From contig NZ_JH594606.1 of NCBI RefSeq assembly GCF_000243235.1, positions 1,965,448 through 2,029,447 on the forward strand: a stretch of DNA of 64,000 bases, written 5' to 3'. The notes below the pieces were generated by a model. That model worked only from the letters and a program-made list of their open reading frames with translations, was not told where the DNA came from and did not search any database. Shown here one piece after another: positions 8,200 to 16,830 of the stretch. A program made the position numbers and the translations under genes. Source of the stretch: Gillisia limnaea DSM 15749. GTDB taxonomy: Bacteria > Bacteroidota > Bacteroidia > Flavobacteriales > Flavobacteriaceae. The first letter of the stretch is position 1. Each line of letters begins with the position of its first letter.

Positions 8200-9203
8200 T
8201 GTTTGATAACTTCACATTTGAAAGCCCTCAGTTTTTCTGGTTACTGCTTTTACTGCCAATAGCCGCAGCCTGGTATTTCTGGAAGCGAAACAGGCAACAG
8301 GCAGAACTAAGGATTTCCAGTATTCGGGGATTTAAGAGTAAAAGAAGTATCCTGCCGGTTTTAAGGCACGGACTGTTCTTGTTGAGATTGATAGCCCTTG
8401 CATTATTAATAACTGCGATGGCAAGACCGCGAACTACCGATGTTTCTACAAGAACGAGCTCAACCCAGGGAATAGATATCGTGCTGTCCATAGATGTTTC
8501 AGCAAGTATGCTTGCCCGTGACCTTAAGCCAAACCGGCTGGAAGCATTGAAAGAAGTAGCAGCCGAATTTATTAAAGGCCGCCCTTCAGATAGAATAGGA
8601 TTGGTGGAATATGCCGGAGAAAGTTTTACAAAAACCCCGGTTACCAGTGATAAGGCCATCGTTCTTGCATCCCTTAACGACATAGAATACAATACCGTTA
8701 TACAAAGCGGTACTGCCATAGGAATGGGACTTGCAACATCTGTTAACCGATTAAAGGATAGTAAGGCAAAGAGTAAAGTGATTATTTTACTTACAGATGG
8801 GGTAAATAATTCCGGGTTTATAGATCCAAAAATTGCCAGTGAACTCGCCATAGAATTTGGAATCAAGGTATATACCATAGGAGTTGGAAGCAATGGGATG
8901 GCATTATCTCCAATTGGAATACTTCCCAATGGCCAGTTTCAATACGGAATGGCCCGGGTAGAAATAGATGAAAAATTACTGGAGGAAATAGCTCAAACGA
9001 CCGGGGGAAAATACTTTAGGGCTACCAATAATGAAAAACTTGAAGAGATCTATGAAGAGATAGATAGCCTTGAAAAAACGGAGATCGAAGAATTTAAATA
9101 CACCAATTATGAGGAAAGGTTCCGGCCATTTTTATTGTTAGCCGGACTTTTGTTGATTTTGGAACTTTTTTTGAGGTTTACTGTTTTCAGAAGTTTTATT
9201 TAA
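8199..9203 (+). CDS. batA: BatA, VWA-domain membrane protein
   Basis: The 334-residue protein has two N-terminal membrane segments (about 12-28 and 55-75), a VWA domain with the MIDAS motif DVSAS at 99-103 and a TDGVNN loop, and a C-terminal membrane segment (about 308-330). This is the standard topology of BatA/BatB, with the VWA domain on one side of the inner membrane. It begins on the last base of the preceding stop codon. Family knowledge: the Bat proteins were named for oxygen tolerance in Bacteroides, though their molecular function is unsettled. Assignment as BatA rather than BatB rests on gene order. Confidence 0.9.
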   Translation: MFDNFTFESPQFFWLLLLLPIAAAWYFWKRNRQQAELRISSIRGFKSKRSILPVLRHGLFLLRLIALALLITAMARPRTTDVSTRTSSTQGIDIVLSIDVSASMLARDLKPNRLEALKEVAAEFIKGRPSDRIGLVEYAGESFTKTPVTSDKAIVLASLNDIEYNTVIQSGTAIGMGLATSVNRLKDSKAKSKVIILLTDGVNNSGFIDPKIASELAIEFGIKVYTIGVGSNGMALSPIGILPNGQFQYGMARVEIDEKLLEEIAQTTGGKYFRATNNEKLEEIYEEIDSLEKTEIEEFKYTNYEERFRPFLLLAGLLLILELFLRFTVFRSFI

Positions 9204-9221
9204 ATTTAAAAATAGCAAGGC

Positions 9222-9242
9222 ATATTTCTTCGGAAGGAATAT
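9222..9242. other. small hairpin between batA and batB
   Basis: A stem of nine pairs (ATATTTCTT with AAGGAATAT, one T-G wobble) has a 3-base loop. It has no T-run, so it is more likely an RNA-processing or stability element than a terminator. Confidence 0.35.
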
Positions 9243-9270
9243 CGCAATTGAACAATAAAGGAACATTTAA

Positions 9271-10314
9271 ATGTATATTTTAGAAGAGGAAAAATTTTTC
9301 TGGTTATTGCTCATCGTTCCGGTGTTGCTCCTGTTTTACTTATTGCAAGTATTCTGGAAAAGAAAAAAGCAAAAGCAATTTGCAAAACCGGAAATGCTAA
9401 AGCAATTGAGTCCGGATAAATCCAGGTTTAAGCCGGGTCTTAAATTCACCTTTTTGTTGGTTGCTATAGTGGCGATGGCATTTGCATTGGTAAATCCAAA
9501 AATCGGGACCAAAATGGAAACCGTTACAAGGGAAGGCGTAGACATTGTTTTTGCGCTGGATGTTTCTAAAAGTATGGAAGCAGAGGACGTAGCACCCAAC
9601 AGGCTGGAAAAATCAAAACAACTGGTAACTCAGGTCATCAATAATCTTGGGAGTGACAGAATTGGACTGATTGGTTATGCCGGAAGTGCTTTCCCGCAAT
9701 TGCCTATTACCACAGATTATGCTTCGGCAAAAATGTTCCTGCAGTCCATGAATACCGATATGGTTTCATCACAGGGAACGGCCATAAGCGAAGCGATTAA
9801 ACTGGCAACAACCTATTATGATGATGACAGCCAAACCAGTAAGGTGTTAATTATTATAAGTGATGGCGAAGATCATGAGGGAGATGCGCTGTCACTAGCA
9901 GAGGAAGCTGCCAAAAAGGGGATACGCATTTTTACAATTGGTGTGGGAACTCCCAAAGGCGGACCTATTCCTATAAAAAGAAACGGAGTGATTCAATCCT
10001 ATAAAAAGGATCAAAATGGAGAAACCGTGATCACAAAGATGAACGACCAAACTTTAAAAGACATAGCAAACGTTGCTAATGGAAATTATATGCAGGGGAA
10101 TGTTACTTCTGAAGTAACGGGAGAAGTAGCAGAATTTCTTCAAACATTGGATCAAACAGAATTCGAAGCAAAACAATTCGCAGATTATCAATCTCAGTTC
10201 CAATGGTTTTTAGGATTGGCTATTTTGTTGTTGCTGGCAGATATTTTTATGCTGGAACGAAAAACTGCCTGGGTGAAAAAATTAAACCTGTTTAACGAAA
10301 GAGGAAGTAAGTAA
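9271..10314 (+). CDS. batB: BatB, VWA-domain membrane protein
   Basis: A 347-residue paralogue of the preceding BatA, with membrane segments at about 9-27 and 58-75, a VWA domain with MIDAS motif DVSKS (97-101) and SDGEDHEGD, and a C-terminal membrane segment (about 310-327). An insertion around residues 230-250 (IPIKRNGVIQSYKKD) is usual for BatB. It lies 67 bases after batA and 4 bases before batC. The tandem VWA pair is diagnostic for the bat operon. BatA and BatB are presumed to form a complex in the inner membrane; that is family inference. Confidence 0.92.
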   Translation: MYILEEEKFFWLLLIVPVLLLFYLLQVFWKRKKQKQFAKPEMLKQLSPDKSRFKPGLKFTFLLVAIVAMAFALVNPKIGTKMETVTREGVDIVFALDVSKSMEAEDVAPNRLEKSKQLVTQVINNLGSDRIGLIGYAGSAFPQLPITTDYASAKMFLQSMNTDMVSSQGTAISEAIKLATTYYDDDSQTSKVLIIISDGEDHEGDALSLAEEAAKKGIRIFTIGVGTPKGGPIPIKRNGVIQSYKKDQNGETVITKMNDQTLKDIANVANGNYMQGNVTSEVTGEVAEFLQTLDQTEFEAKQFADYQSQFQWFLGLAILLLLADIFMLERKTAWVKKLNLFNERGSK

Positions 10315-10318
10315 TAAG

Positions 10319-11203
10319 ATGAAAAACATACCAAAAACATATAATTTTTTTGTGTACTTATTAATAGGTGCAGCCTTTTTATATTCGGGTACTTCATATT
10401 CCCAAACTATGGAGGAGGAGAATAAAAAGATAGAAAAGCAAACAAATAAATTCTTAAAAGAGGCTGAAGAAAAGTTGGGTGAGAATGATTTTTCTTCTGC
10501 AGAAGCTTCTTATAGAAAGGCGGTTGCCAAGAACCCAGACAGCGAAGTTGCCCGGTACAATATGGCTAATATGTATTACAGCAAGGAAAAACCGGGAAAT
10601 GCAACTCAGCGTTATAAACAAGCTGCTGCAGTTTCTGAAACCAAGGATTCCAAACATAAGATCTTCCATAATTTAGGCAATACCTTTATGGACCAGAAGA
10701 ATTATAAAGAAGCCGTAGAAGCCTATAAAAATGCTTTAAGAAGCAATCCATTGGATGAGGAAACCCGTTACAATCTTGCTTTAGCCAAGAAAATGTTGGA
10801 AGAAGAGGAAAAAGAAGGCGGTGGCGGAGACGATGATCAAAAAGATAAGGACGAACAGGAAAAAGACGGGGAAAAAGATCAAAAAGGAGATGAGGGAGAA
10901 AAAGATCAGGATAAAAAGGATGGAGAAGATAAAGAAGATCAGGGAGGTGATAAGAAAGATGATTCTCAAAAAGAACCTGAAAAAGAGGATAAGAATGGAG
11001 ATCCTAAAGATAAAAAGAAAGACGAAGGAAAAGACGGGGAGCAGGAACAACCTCAACAACCACAGCCCCAACCAGGACAACTATCTCCTCAGCAAATAAA
11101 AAGTTTGCTGGAAGCGATGAATAATGAAGAGAAGAAGGTTCAGGATAAAATAAATGCGCAAAAAGCACAGGGAGCTAAAACCAGGACAGGGAAGGACTGG
11201 TAG
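10319..11203 (+). CDS. batC: BatC, TPR protein with charged tail
   Basis: A 294-residue protein with a signal peptide (cleavage near SYSQT, about 29), then TPR repeats over about 40-155 (FSSAEASYRKAVAKNPDSE and YKEAVEAYKNALRSNP are clear units). A very low-complexity stretch of about 85 residues made almost only of K, D, E, G and Q (about 162-245) comes next, then a QPQPQPGQ linker and a short helix with LLEAMNNEEKK near the C-terminus. It begins 4 bases after batB. The TPRs suggest protein binding in the periplasm; the acidic/basic tail is a length-variable feature of this family. Downstream lie a hairpin element and a heptamer repeat before batD. Confidence 0.88.
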   Translation: MKNIPKTYNFFVYLLIGAAFLYSGTSYSQTMEEENKKIEKQTNKFLKEAEEKLGENDFSSAEASYRKAVAKNPDSEVARYNMANMYYSKEKPGNATQRYKQAAAVSETKDSKHKIFHNLGNTFMDQKNYKEAVEAYKNALRSNPLDEETRYNLALAKKMLEEEEKEGGGGDDDQKDKDEQEKDGEKDQKGDEGEKDQDKKDGEDKEDQGGDKKDDSQKEPEKEDKNGDPKDKKKDEGKDGEQEQPQQPQPQPGQLSPQQIKSLLEAMNNEEKKVQDKINAQKAQGAKTRTGKDW

Positions 11204-11208
11204 AAAAG

Positions 11209-11261
11209 CCTCACCCGGAATTGCTGGAAAAGCAATTCCGACCTCTCCGAAGGAGAGGTGA
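11209..11261. repeat. REP-like palindromic element between batC and batD
   Basis: Two perfect hairpins stand side by side: a 10-bp stem CGGAATTGCT/AGCAATTCCG (11216-11225 with 11231-11240) and an 8-bp stem ACCTCTCC/GGAGAGGT (11241-11248 with 11252-11259). The outer arms TCACC (11211-11215) and GGTGA (11257-11261) could also pair, enclosing both. There is no T-run, so it is not a standard terminator. It abuts the heptamer array directly. Confidence 0.8.
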
Positions 11262-11350
11262 AACAAGAAACAAGAAACAAGAAACAAGAAACAAGAAACA
11301 AGAAACAAGAAACAAGAAACAAGAAACAAGAAACAAGAAACAAGAAACAA
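11260..11350. repeat. tandem heptamer array, (GAAACAA)x13
   Basis: Thirteen perfect copies of GAAACAA occupy exactly 91 bases, with no mismatch between copies. The array lies in the 192-base gap between batC and batD, 46 bases before the batD start, and contains no start codon. Perfect identity indicates recent slippage or expansion; copy number is likely to vary between strains. Confidence 0.97.
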
Positions 11351-11395
11351 GCTGTTTAGATTAAAGAATATTTAGGACAACAGGATTAAAATAGA

Positions 11396-13159
11396 ATGAA
11401 CTTAAGAATATTTATATTGTCATTTTTTTTATTTGTCTCCGGAATTGGGCTGTCTCAGGTGAAATTTGTTGCCGAGGTTAGTAAAAATAAACTGGGGATG
11501 AATGAACGTCTTCGGGTAGATTTTGAAATGAACCAGGATGGCGATAATTTTAAAGCGCCCTCCTTTAGCGGATTTACAGTAGTTGGCGGACCAAACCAGG
11601 CAGTAAGCAACAGCTGGATCAACGGGAAGCGAACCTATTCAAAAACATACAGTTATTTTTTGGCGCCAACTTCCAGAGGAAAATTTACTATAGGACAGGC
11701 AGAGATAACCATTGACGGGACAACGTATAAAACCTCACCGGTTCAAGTGGAAGTTACCGCTGCGGTAGATCAACCTACCGATGGAAATAATTCTGATTTT
11801 GTTGCATCCGAGAATCTGCATTTGGTTGCAGAAATATCTAATTCCAATCCCTATCTCAATGAAGCCATAACGGTAGTTTATAAACTTTATGTGAGCCCCA
11901 GGGTTAGTGTGAGCAACTGGAGGGAATTGGATAATCCTGTTTACAGTGATTTCTGGAGTCAGAATATTGATATTCGCCAGCTTAAAATAGAAAATGGAGA
12001 ATTTCAGGGAGAACCCTACAGGTATGTTATACTTCGAAAAACGATTTTATACCCTCAAAAAATAGGGGACCTGGATATCGAGCCATTAACGCTTTCGGTC
12101 TCTGTAGATGTTCCCAGTAACCGTAGGGATATTTTTGGAGGTAGACTTTATGAAACAGTTGACAAGACCGTAGCTGCAGGAAAAAGGATCATTAACGTGA
12201 AAGCTTTGCCAGATGCCAATAAACCGGCAGGATTTGCAGGAGCAGTTGGAAAATTCGACTTTAAGGTAAAACCCGGCAAAACAGAACTCGCGGCAACCGA
12301 ATCCTTAACTGTGGAGGTTGAAGTAAGCGGGAATGGAAATTTAAAATTATTTGAACTTCCGGAATTGCAGGTACCGGCTTCCCTGGAAAAATATGAGCCG
12401 GAACGCAGTGAAAATGTTCGAACAGACCTTAATGGAACCCAGGGAAGTGTGACTGATAATTATACCATTGTACCTACTCAAAAAGGGAAATTCCCAATTC
12501 CCGGACTTTCATTCTCTTATTTTGATTTAAACAGTAAAAGTTACAAAACCATCACTTCCAGCGAGATCCTGCTGGATGTTGCTGCCGCACCGGCAGGAAG
12601 TTCTGTAGCATCAGGAGGCTTGGCGACCGGAGTGAAACAACCTGTAGGAATCGTGGAAAATCAATTTAAGTATATAAAATTAAATCCCGGCTTGCAACCT
12701 ATTGGTTCCGGGAGCTTTTTTGGAAGTTGGTCCTTTTGGACCCTTTATCTTTCTCCATTTCTTCTTGTTGTTTTGGGTATTTTGTTAGTTAAAAAGCGAA
12801 CAGAACTGGCAAATGATGTTGCTGGAAACAGAATTAAAAGAGCGAACAAACTCGCGCGGAAATATCTTTCAGAAGCAAAAAAGAACCTTGGTGATCAGAC
12901 AGCTTTTTACATTGCTTTAGAAAGAGCACTGCACAATTACCTTAAAGCCAAGTTGCATATACAGACCACAGATATGAGCAAGGACAAGATCATAAATCTT
13001 TTGGAAGAAAGACAGGTAGATAAATCTACCATTATGGAATTTATGTCAATCCTTAAAAGTTGTGAATTTGCACGTTATACCCCTTCTTCAAGTGTTGCTA
13101 TGCGCGAGGACTACGAGAAGGCCGCTACTACAATTTCAGCTTTAGATAAACAGTTATAA
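11396..13159 (+). CDS. batD: BatD, membrane-anchored periplasmic protein
   Basis: A 587-residue protein with a signal peptide (cleavage near GLSQV, about 21). A long beta-rich periplasmic region contains the typical BatD segments KFVAEVSKNKLGMNERLRV and SYFLAPTSRGKFTIGQAEI and a second related domain (about 290-400). One membrane segment follows (about 448-465, FWTLYLSPFLLVVLGILLV), then a cytoplasmic helical tail with FYIALERALHNYLKAKL and CEFARYTPSS. It is separated from batC by the repeat region, so the operon may be read as two translational blocks. The stop is 3 bases before batE. Function is inferred only from the operon. Confidence 0.92.
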   Translation: MNLRIFILSFFLFVSGIGLSQVKFVAEVSKNKLGMNERLRVDFEMNQDGDNFKAPSFSGFTVVGGPNQAVSNSWINGKRTYSKTYSYFLAPTSRGKFTIGQAEITIDGTTYKTSPVQVEVTAAVDQPTDGNNSDFVASENLHLVAEISNSNPYLNEAITVVYKLYVSPRVSVSNWRELDNPVYSDFWSQNIDIRQLKIENGEFQGEPYRYVILRKTILYPQKIGDLDIEPLTLSVSVDVPSNRRDIFGGRLYETVDKTVAAGKRIINVKALPDANKPAGFAGAVGKFDFKVKPGKTELAATESLTVEVEVSGNGNLKLFELPELQVPASLEKYEPERSENVRTDLNGTQGSVTDNYTIVPTQKGKFPIPGLSFSYFDLNSKSYKTITSSEILLDVAAAPAGSSVASGGLATGVKQPVGIVENQFKYIKLNPGLQPIGSGSFFGSWSFWTLYLSPFLLVVLGILLVKKRTELANDVAGNRIKRANKLARKYLSEAKKNLGDQTAFYIALERALHNYLKAKLHIQTTDMSKDKIINLLEERQVDKSTIMEFMSILKSCEFARYTPSSSVAMREDYEKAATTISALDKQL

Positions 13160-13162
13160 CTT

Positions 13163-13912
13163 ATGAAAAGCTTACTTCTTTATTTTTTAATGCTAGGCTG
13201 TATTCCACTAATGGCTCAAAACGAAGCGTTATTTGAGGAAGCAAACGCCAATTATAATGATGGGAATTATCAGGAAGCATTAGAAAATTATCAACAAATT
13301 CTCACCAATGGAGAAACTTCAGCTGCCTTATATTTCAATCTGGCCAATGCGCATTATAAATTAAATAATATTGCACCAGGTGTTTATTATTATGAAAAAG
13401 CACTTCAGCTAAAACCTAATGATAAGGATATAGAAAACAACCTTGAATTTGCAAGGAATATGGTCATTGATGATATTGAAGAAATTCCCGAAACAGGTCT
13501 ATCCAAAATGTTCAACAATACGATTTCTAAACTTAGTTTTGATGGTTGGGGATGGATGGCAATTGTAAGTTCTATAATTTTTGCAATTTTATTCCTGCTG
13601 TATTACTTCAGTGCTGGAACAAAATTTAAAAGACTCTTTTTTGGTGTTTCAATGCTCTTTCTAATTGTTTCCTTAGGCTCTGTAGGTTTTGCTTATCAGC
13701 AGCAGTTATCGATTCAAAATAGTCAATATGCCATCATATTTTCTGAAGAGGTTCCAGTGCGAAGTGAGCCTAATCTTAGAAGTGATGAATTGTTCCTCTT
13801 ACATGAAGGGACAAAACTAAAAGTTTTGGAAACATTTCAGGATTGGATTATGCTTGAATTATCAAACGGAGCTCAGGGCTGGATAACAAAAAATGAGGTA
13901 CGATTTTTATAA
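13163..13912 (+). CDS. batE: BatE, TPR and SH3-like domain protein
   Basis: A 249-residue protein with a signal peptide (cleavage near LMAQN), TPR units at about 21-95 (YQEALENYQQIL, YYYEKALQLKPNDKDIE), two membrane segments (about 128-149 and 157-176) and a C-terminal bacterial SH3-like domain (about 186-249, with EVPVRSEPNLRSDELFLLHEGTKLKVLE). This architecture is typical of BatE, the last gene of the bat operon. It starts 3 bases after batD. SH3b domains of this kind often bind peptidoglycan or peptides. No hairpin terminator is evident in the 80 bases downstream, where a new promoter appears. Confidence 0.9.
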   Translation: MKSLLLYFLMLGCIPLMAQNEALFEEANANYNDGNYQEALENYQQILTNGETSAALYFNLANAHYKLNNIAPGVYYYEKALQLKPNDKDIENNLEFARNMVIDDIEEIPETGLSKMFNNTISKLSFDGWGWMAIVSSIIFAILFLLYYFSAGTKFKRLFFGVSMLFLIVSLGSVGFAYQQQLSIQNSQYAIIFSEEVPVRSEPNLRSDELFLLHEGTKLKVLETFQDWIMLELSNGAQGWITKNEVRFL

Positions 13913-13958
13913 ATAGTTTTTATTGATGTTAACCTTAGTTTAAATTATCGCTTTAAGT

Positions 13959-13988
13959 TTTGATAAAGCTGAGTAAATGCTATTTTTG
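13959..13988 (+). promoter_or_regulatory. Bacteroidota-type promoter, TTTG-N18-TATTTTTG
   Basis: TTTG at 13959-13962 and TATTTTTG at 13981-13988 are separated by 18 bases, the best full -33/-7 match in the window. The following ATG (13994) begins 5 bases after the -7 box, so transcription should start at or next to the start codon. Confidence 0.7.
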
Positions 13989-13993
13989 CACTG

Positions 13994-14284
13994 ATGAAAA
14001 AAATAGCTGGCATTCTGGCCTTTCTCTTTGTAAGTTTTCTTTTATGCCCGACGATAGTGGTTATAATTGATAAGCATTCAGATGTGTCCTATGTTTTTTC
14101 CATGACTGAAGAGGAACAGTCTAAAGAAGGTAAGACTCTTACAGAATTCACCTTCCACGAAAATTACTCAAACCACCTTAGTATTGATTTCCTTTCAAAT
14201 AAGAAAGTTATAGGCTATAAGGTTAAAAAAGATCTTGATTTGTTATACCCTGAAGTGATATCCCCTCCTCCGGATTTCGCTTAA
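13994..14284 (+). CDS. small membrane-anchored protein of unknown function
   Basis: A 96-residue protein with one N-terminal hydrophobic segment (about 4-26, IAGILAFLFVSFLLCPTIVVII), then a polar domain rich in acidic residues and ending in SPPPDFA. I do not recognise a family, although small proteins of this type recur in flavobacteria. It has its own strong promoter placed so that the mRNA is predicted to be leaderless. It precedes the SulP gene by 230 bases, so a functional link to bicarbonate transport is possible but unsupported. Coding status is backed by the promoter, the clean membrane segment and normal codon use. Confidence 0.7.
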   Translation: MKKIAGILAFLFVSFLLCPTIVVIIDKHSDVSYVFSMTEEEQSKEGKTLTEFTFHENYSNHLSIDFLSNKKVIGYKVKKDLDLLYPEVISPPPDFA

Positions 14285-14514
14285 TACCTCCAATTTTAAA
14301 GAATATTTAGTACGCGTAAACGAATTTTAAATTCGGAGTATCCTAAATGCCCTCCTGGGCCTTTAAGGGTATATAATTTATTGCTGTTTCTGAAAATTCA
14401 AATTCAAATTATTCACAAATTTTCTGATTGTTAGAAGCAACTTTCTATAATTCAGGTTTAACATTAAATCTGAAATTTGGAAGCGCTTTAGGATCGTCCA
14501 ATTTTACGTAGTAT

Positions 14515-16101
14515 ATGTTTAAAAATTTTAAAAACGACTTGCCTGCAAGTTTAGTAGTATTTTTTGTTGCCTTACCATTATGTTTGGGAATAGCCCTGGC
14601 CAGTGGAGCTCCTTTATTTTCTGGAATTATAGCTGGAATTATTGGAGGTATAGTGGTGGGTTCCATATCTGGATCTTCCCTTGGAGTTAGTGGGCCTGCG
14701 GCCGGACTGGCAGTAGTGGTTTTAACCGCAATTTCCGATTTGGGGAGTTATGAATTGTTTCTGGTAGCTGTAGTAATTGCCGGATTGCTTCAAATTCTTC
14801 TCGGGTTCTTAAAAGCCGGAGTTATTGGTTATTTCTTTCCCTCCTCAGTAATTAAAGGAATGCTATCTGCAATTGGGATCATTATCTTTTTAAAACAAAT
14901 TCCTTTGGCGCTTGGCTATGAAGATGGGGAAACGCCTTTTGCCTTTTTTGAAACCACCGGATTTGATATTTATACAGGGCTTGTAAATATGTTAGATTCT
15001 GTGGCGACTGGAGTGGTAGTAATTACCTTAATCTCACTAGCAATCTTATTGATTTGGGATAAGGTTCTTTCAAAAAAGCACAAGGCTTTTAAGCTTATTC
15101 CAGGTCCTTTGGTGGCAGTAGTTGTTGGTATTATTTATCACCTTATTTTTCAAGGTAGCGGCTCTGCGTTTGAAATAACAGGAGCTAATTTAGTAACCGT
15201 TCCGGTGCCGGATAATGTATCGGAATTTTTAGGCCAGTTAACATTCCCTGATTTTTCTCAAATAGGAAATTCACAAGTATATATAGTTGCTATCACTATT
15301 GCTGTGGTTGCAAGTTTGGAAACCTTGCTAAGTGTGGAAGCAACAGATAAGCTGGATCCTGCAAAAAGGGTAACCCCCACCAATAGGGAATTGGTAGCCC
15401 AGGGTATAGGGAATACTTTTTCCGGTCTTGTAGGTGGTTTACCTATAACCCAGGTAATTGTTCGAAGTTCTGCCAATATTATGAGCGGAGGAAAAACCAA
15501 AGCTTCTACTGTTATGCACGGTCTTTTATTGTTGTTAAGTGTAATCCTAATTCCGCGTTTTTTAAATTTGATACCTTTGGGAGTTTTAGCGGCAGTGTTG
15601 TTGATTATTGGCTATAAGCTTGCAAATCCAAAGCAATTTATTCAAATGTCAAAACTTGGAAAAACTCAGTTTCTGCCTTTTCTGGTAACTGTTATAGCGA
15701 TTGTTGCAACCGATTTATTGGTAGGTATATTATTAGGTTTGGCTGTGGGAATCATTACTATATTGATAAACAGTTATAAAAACTCTCACTTTCTTCATAT
15801 TGAAGCTAAATCCAACGGATTAAACACGATTAAAATGGAATTTGCAGAGGAAGTAACCTTTTTGAATAAAGCAGCCATCCAAAGGGAATTATATGCATTG
15901 CCAAAAGATACCTATCTTACCCTGGATGTAAGGAAAACAAAATCGCTTGACCAGGATGTTCTGGAAATTCTTGATGATTTTTCCATAACGGCTAAGAGTA
16001 AAAATATTACCATCAAATTAATTTCAGAAAGGGGTGTGGTTGAAAACCCACCTAGCTATCGTCAATTTTTTGGTGTAGATGTTTTTGAAGGAGCACATTA
16101 A
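14515..16101 (+). CDS. SulP-family anion (likely bicarbonate) transporter
   Basis: A 528-residue protein with the SulP transport domain: ASLVVFFVALPLCLGIALASGAP starts the first membrane helix (split: ASLVVFFVALPLCLGIALA), SGSSLGVSGPAAG is the conserved anion-site loop (about 51-63), and about a dozen further hydrophobic segments run to residue 420. A short cytoplasmic STAS-like domain (about 432-520) ends the protein. It lies 19 bases upstream of a beta-carbonic anhydrase gene. SulP-carbonic anhydrase pairs are widely taken to be bicarbonate uptake systems similar to BicA. The substrate is therefore inferred from context; sulfate transport is the alternative. Confidence 0.88.
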   Translation: MFKNFKNDLPASLVVFFVALPLCLGIALASGAPLFSGIIAGIIGGIVVGSISGSSLGVSGPAAGLAVVVLTAISDLGSYELFLVAVVIAGLLQILLGFLKAGVIGYFFPSSVIKGMLSAIGIIIFLKQIPLALGYEDGETPFAFFETTGFDIYTGLVNMLDSVATGVVVITLISLAILLIWDKVLSKKHKAFKLIPGPLVAVVVGIIYHLIFQGSGSAFEITGANLVTVPVPDNVSEFLGQLTFPDFSQIGNSQVYIVAITIAVVASLETLLSVEATDKLDPAKRVTPTNRELVAQGIGNTFSGLVGGLPITQVIVRSSANIMSGGKTKASTVMHGLLLLLSVILIPRFLNLIPLGVLAAVLLIIGYKLANPKQFIQMSKLGKTQFLPFLVTVIAIVATDLLVGILLGLAVGIITILINSYKNSHFLHIEAKSNGLNTIKMEFAEEVTFLNKAAIQRELYALPKDTYLTLDVRKTKSLDQDVLEILDDFSITAKSKNITIKLISERGVVENPPSYRQFFGVDVFEGAH

Positions 16102-16120
16102 TTAATAAAAATAGAATACT

Positions 16121-16756
16121 ATGAGTACTTTTTATAAAAATCTTTTAGAGAATAATAAAAATTGGGTAAAGAGTAAACTGGACCTCAATCCGGATTATTT
16201 TGATAAACTTTCCAAAGGACAACAGCCTCCTTTATTATGGATAGGCTGTGCAGATAGCAGGGTTCCTGCAAATGAAATAATTGGAGCAGAACCGGGAGAA
16301 GTTTTTGTCCACAGGAATATAGCGAACATGGTTGTCCATTCTGATATGAACATGTTGAGCGTGCTGGATTATGCTGTGAATGCATTAAAGGTGAAACACG
16401 TAATTGTTTGCGGGCATTACGGATGTGGTGGCGTAAATGCGGCCATGACAAACCAATCTATTGGTTTGATAGATAACTGGATTCGTCACATTAAAGACGT
16501 TTACAGGTTACATAAAACAGAACTGGATGCTATTGAAGACCAGACTCAACGCTTCAACCGATTTGTAGAATTAAATGTTACAGAACAGGTTTTCGATCTT
16601 GCCAAAACCTCCATTGTGCAGGGAGCGTGGAATAAAAACCAGGAGCTTAGCCTTCATGGTTGGGTTTATGGAATAGATTCCGGGATTATTAAGGATCTGG
16701 GTGTCAACATAAGCAATGATTCTGAACTGGATGATGTATACCAACTTAATTTCTAA
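16121..16756 (+). CDS. can: beta-class carbonic anhydrase
   Basis: A 211-residue beta-carbonic anhydrase. The zinc ligands are visible in CADSRVPANE (Cys43, Asp45, Arg47) and in HYGCGGV (His98 and Cys101, near residues 98-104). VFVHRNIANMV is the conserved strand between them. The enzyme interconverts CO2 and bicarbonate in the cytoplasm. It follows the SulP transporter by 19 bases and is followed by a clear terminator, so the two genes form a unit that would deliver bicarbonate and equilibrate it with CO2, for example for anaplerotic carboxylation. Confidence 0.95.
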   Translation: MSTFYKNLLENNKNWVKSKLDLNPDYFDKLSKGQQPPLLWIGCADSRVPANEIIGAEPGEVFVHRNIANMVVHSDMNMLSVLDYAVNALKVKHVIVCGHYGCGGVNAAMTNQSIGLIDNWIRHIKDVYRLHKTELDAIEDQTQRFNRFVELNVTEQVFDLAKTSIVQGAWNKNQELSLHGWVYGIDSGIIKDLGVNISNDSELDDVYQLNF

Positions 16757-16801
16757 GTTAAGATTTATATTTCCCTAAATTTGTTTGATTTAGGAGCCAA
16801 G

Positions 16802-16830
16802 GGACCGGTTTTAAAAGCGGTCCTTTTTTT
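16802..16830 (+). terminator. intrinsic terminator after carbonic anhydrase
   Basis: A GGACCG/CGGTCC stem (16802-16807 with 16818-16823) has a 10-base loop, followed by seven T. The T-run overlaps the stop codon of the convergent cvpA gene. Confidence 0.88.

Noticed and set aside
8228-8929. A 233-codon minus-strand frame opposite batA
   Set aside because: Antisense shadow of a well-defined VWA gene; low-complexity composition, no recognisable motif.
10781-11080. Hydrophobic minus-strand frame (FLFIFRISILILFF type)
   Set aside because: It is the complement of the lysine/aspartate/glutamate-rich tail of BatC, which always reads as Phe/Leu/Ile on the other strand.
11081-11350. Minus-strand frames reading FLVSC repeats across the heptamer array
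   Set aside because: They are translations of TTGTTTC repeats in whatever frame stays open; no start signal and the rest overlaps batC in antisense.
11260-11350. CRISPR array
   Set aside because: Seven-base units with no spacers; no cas genes in the window.
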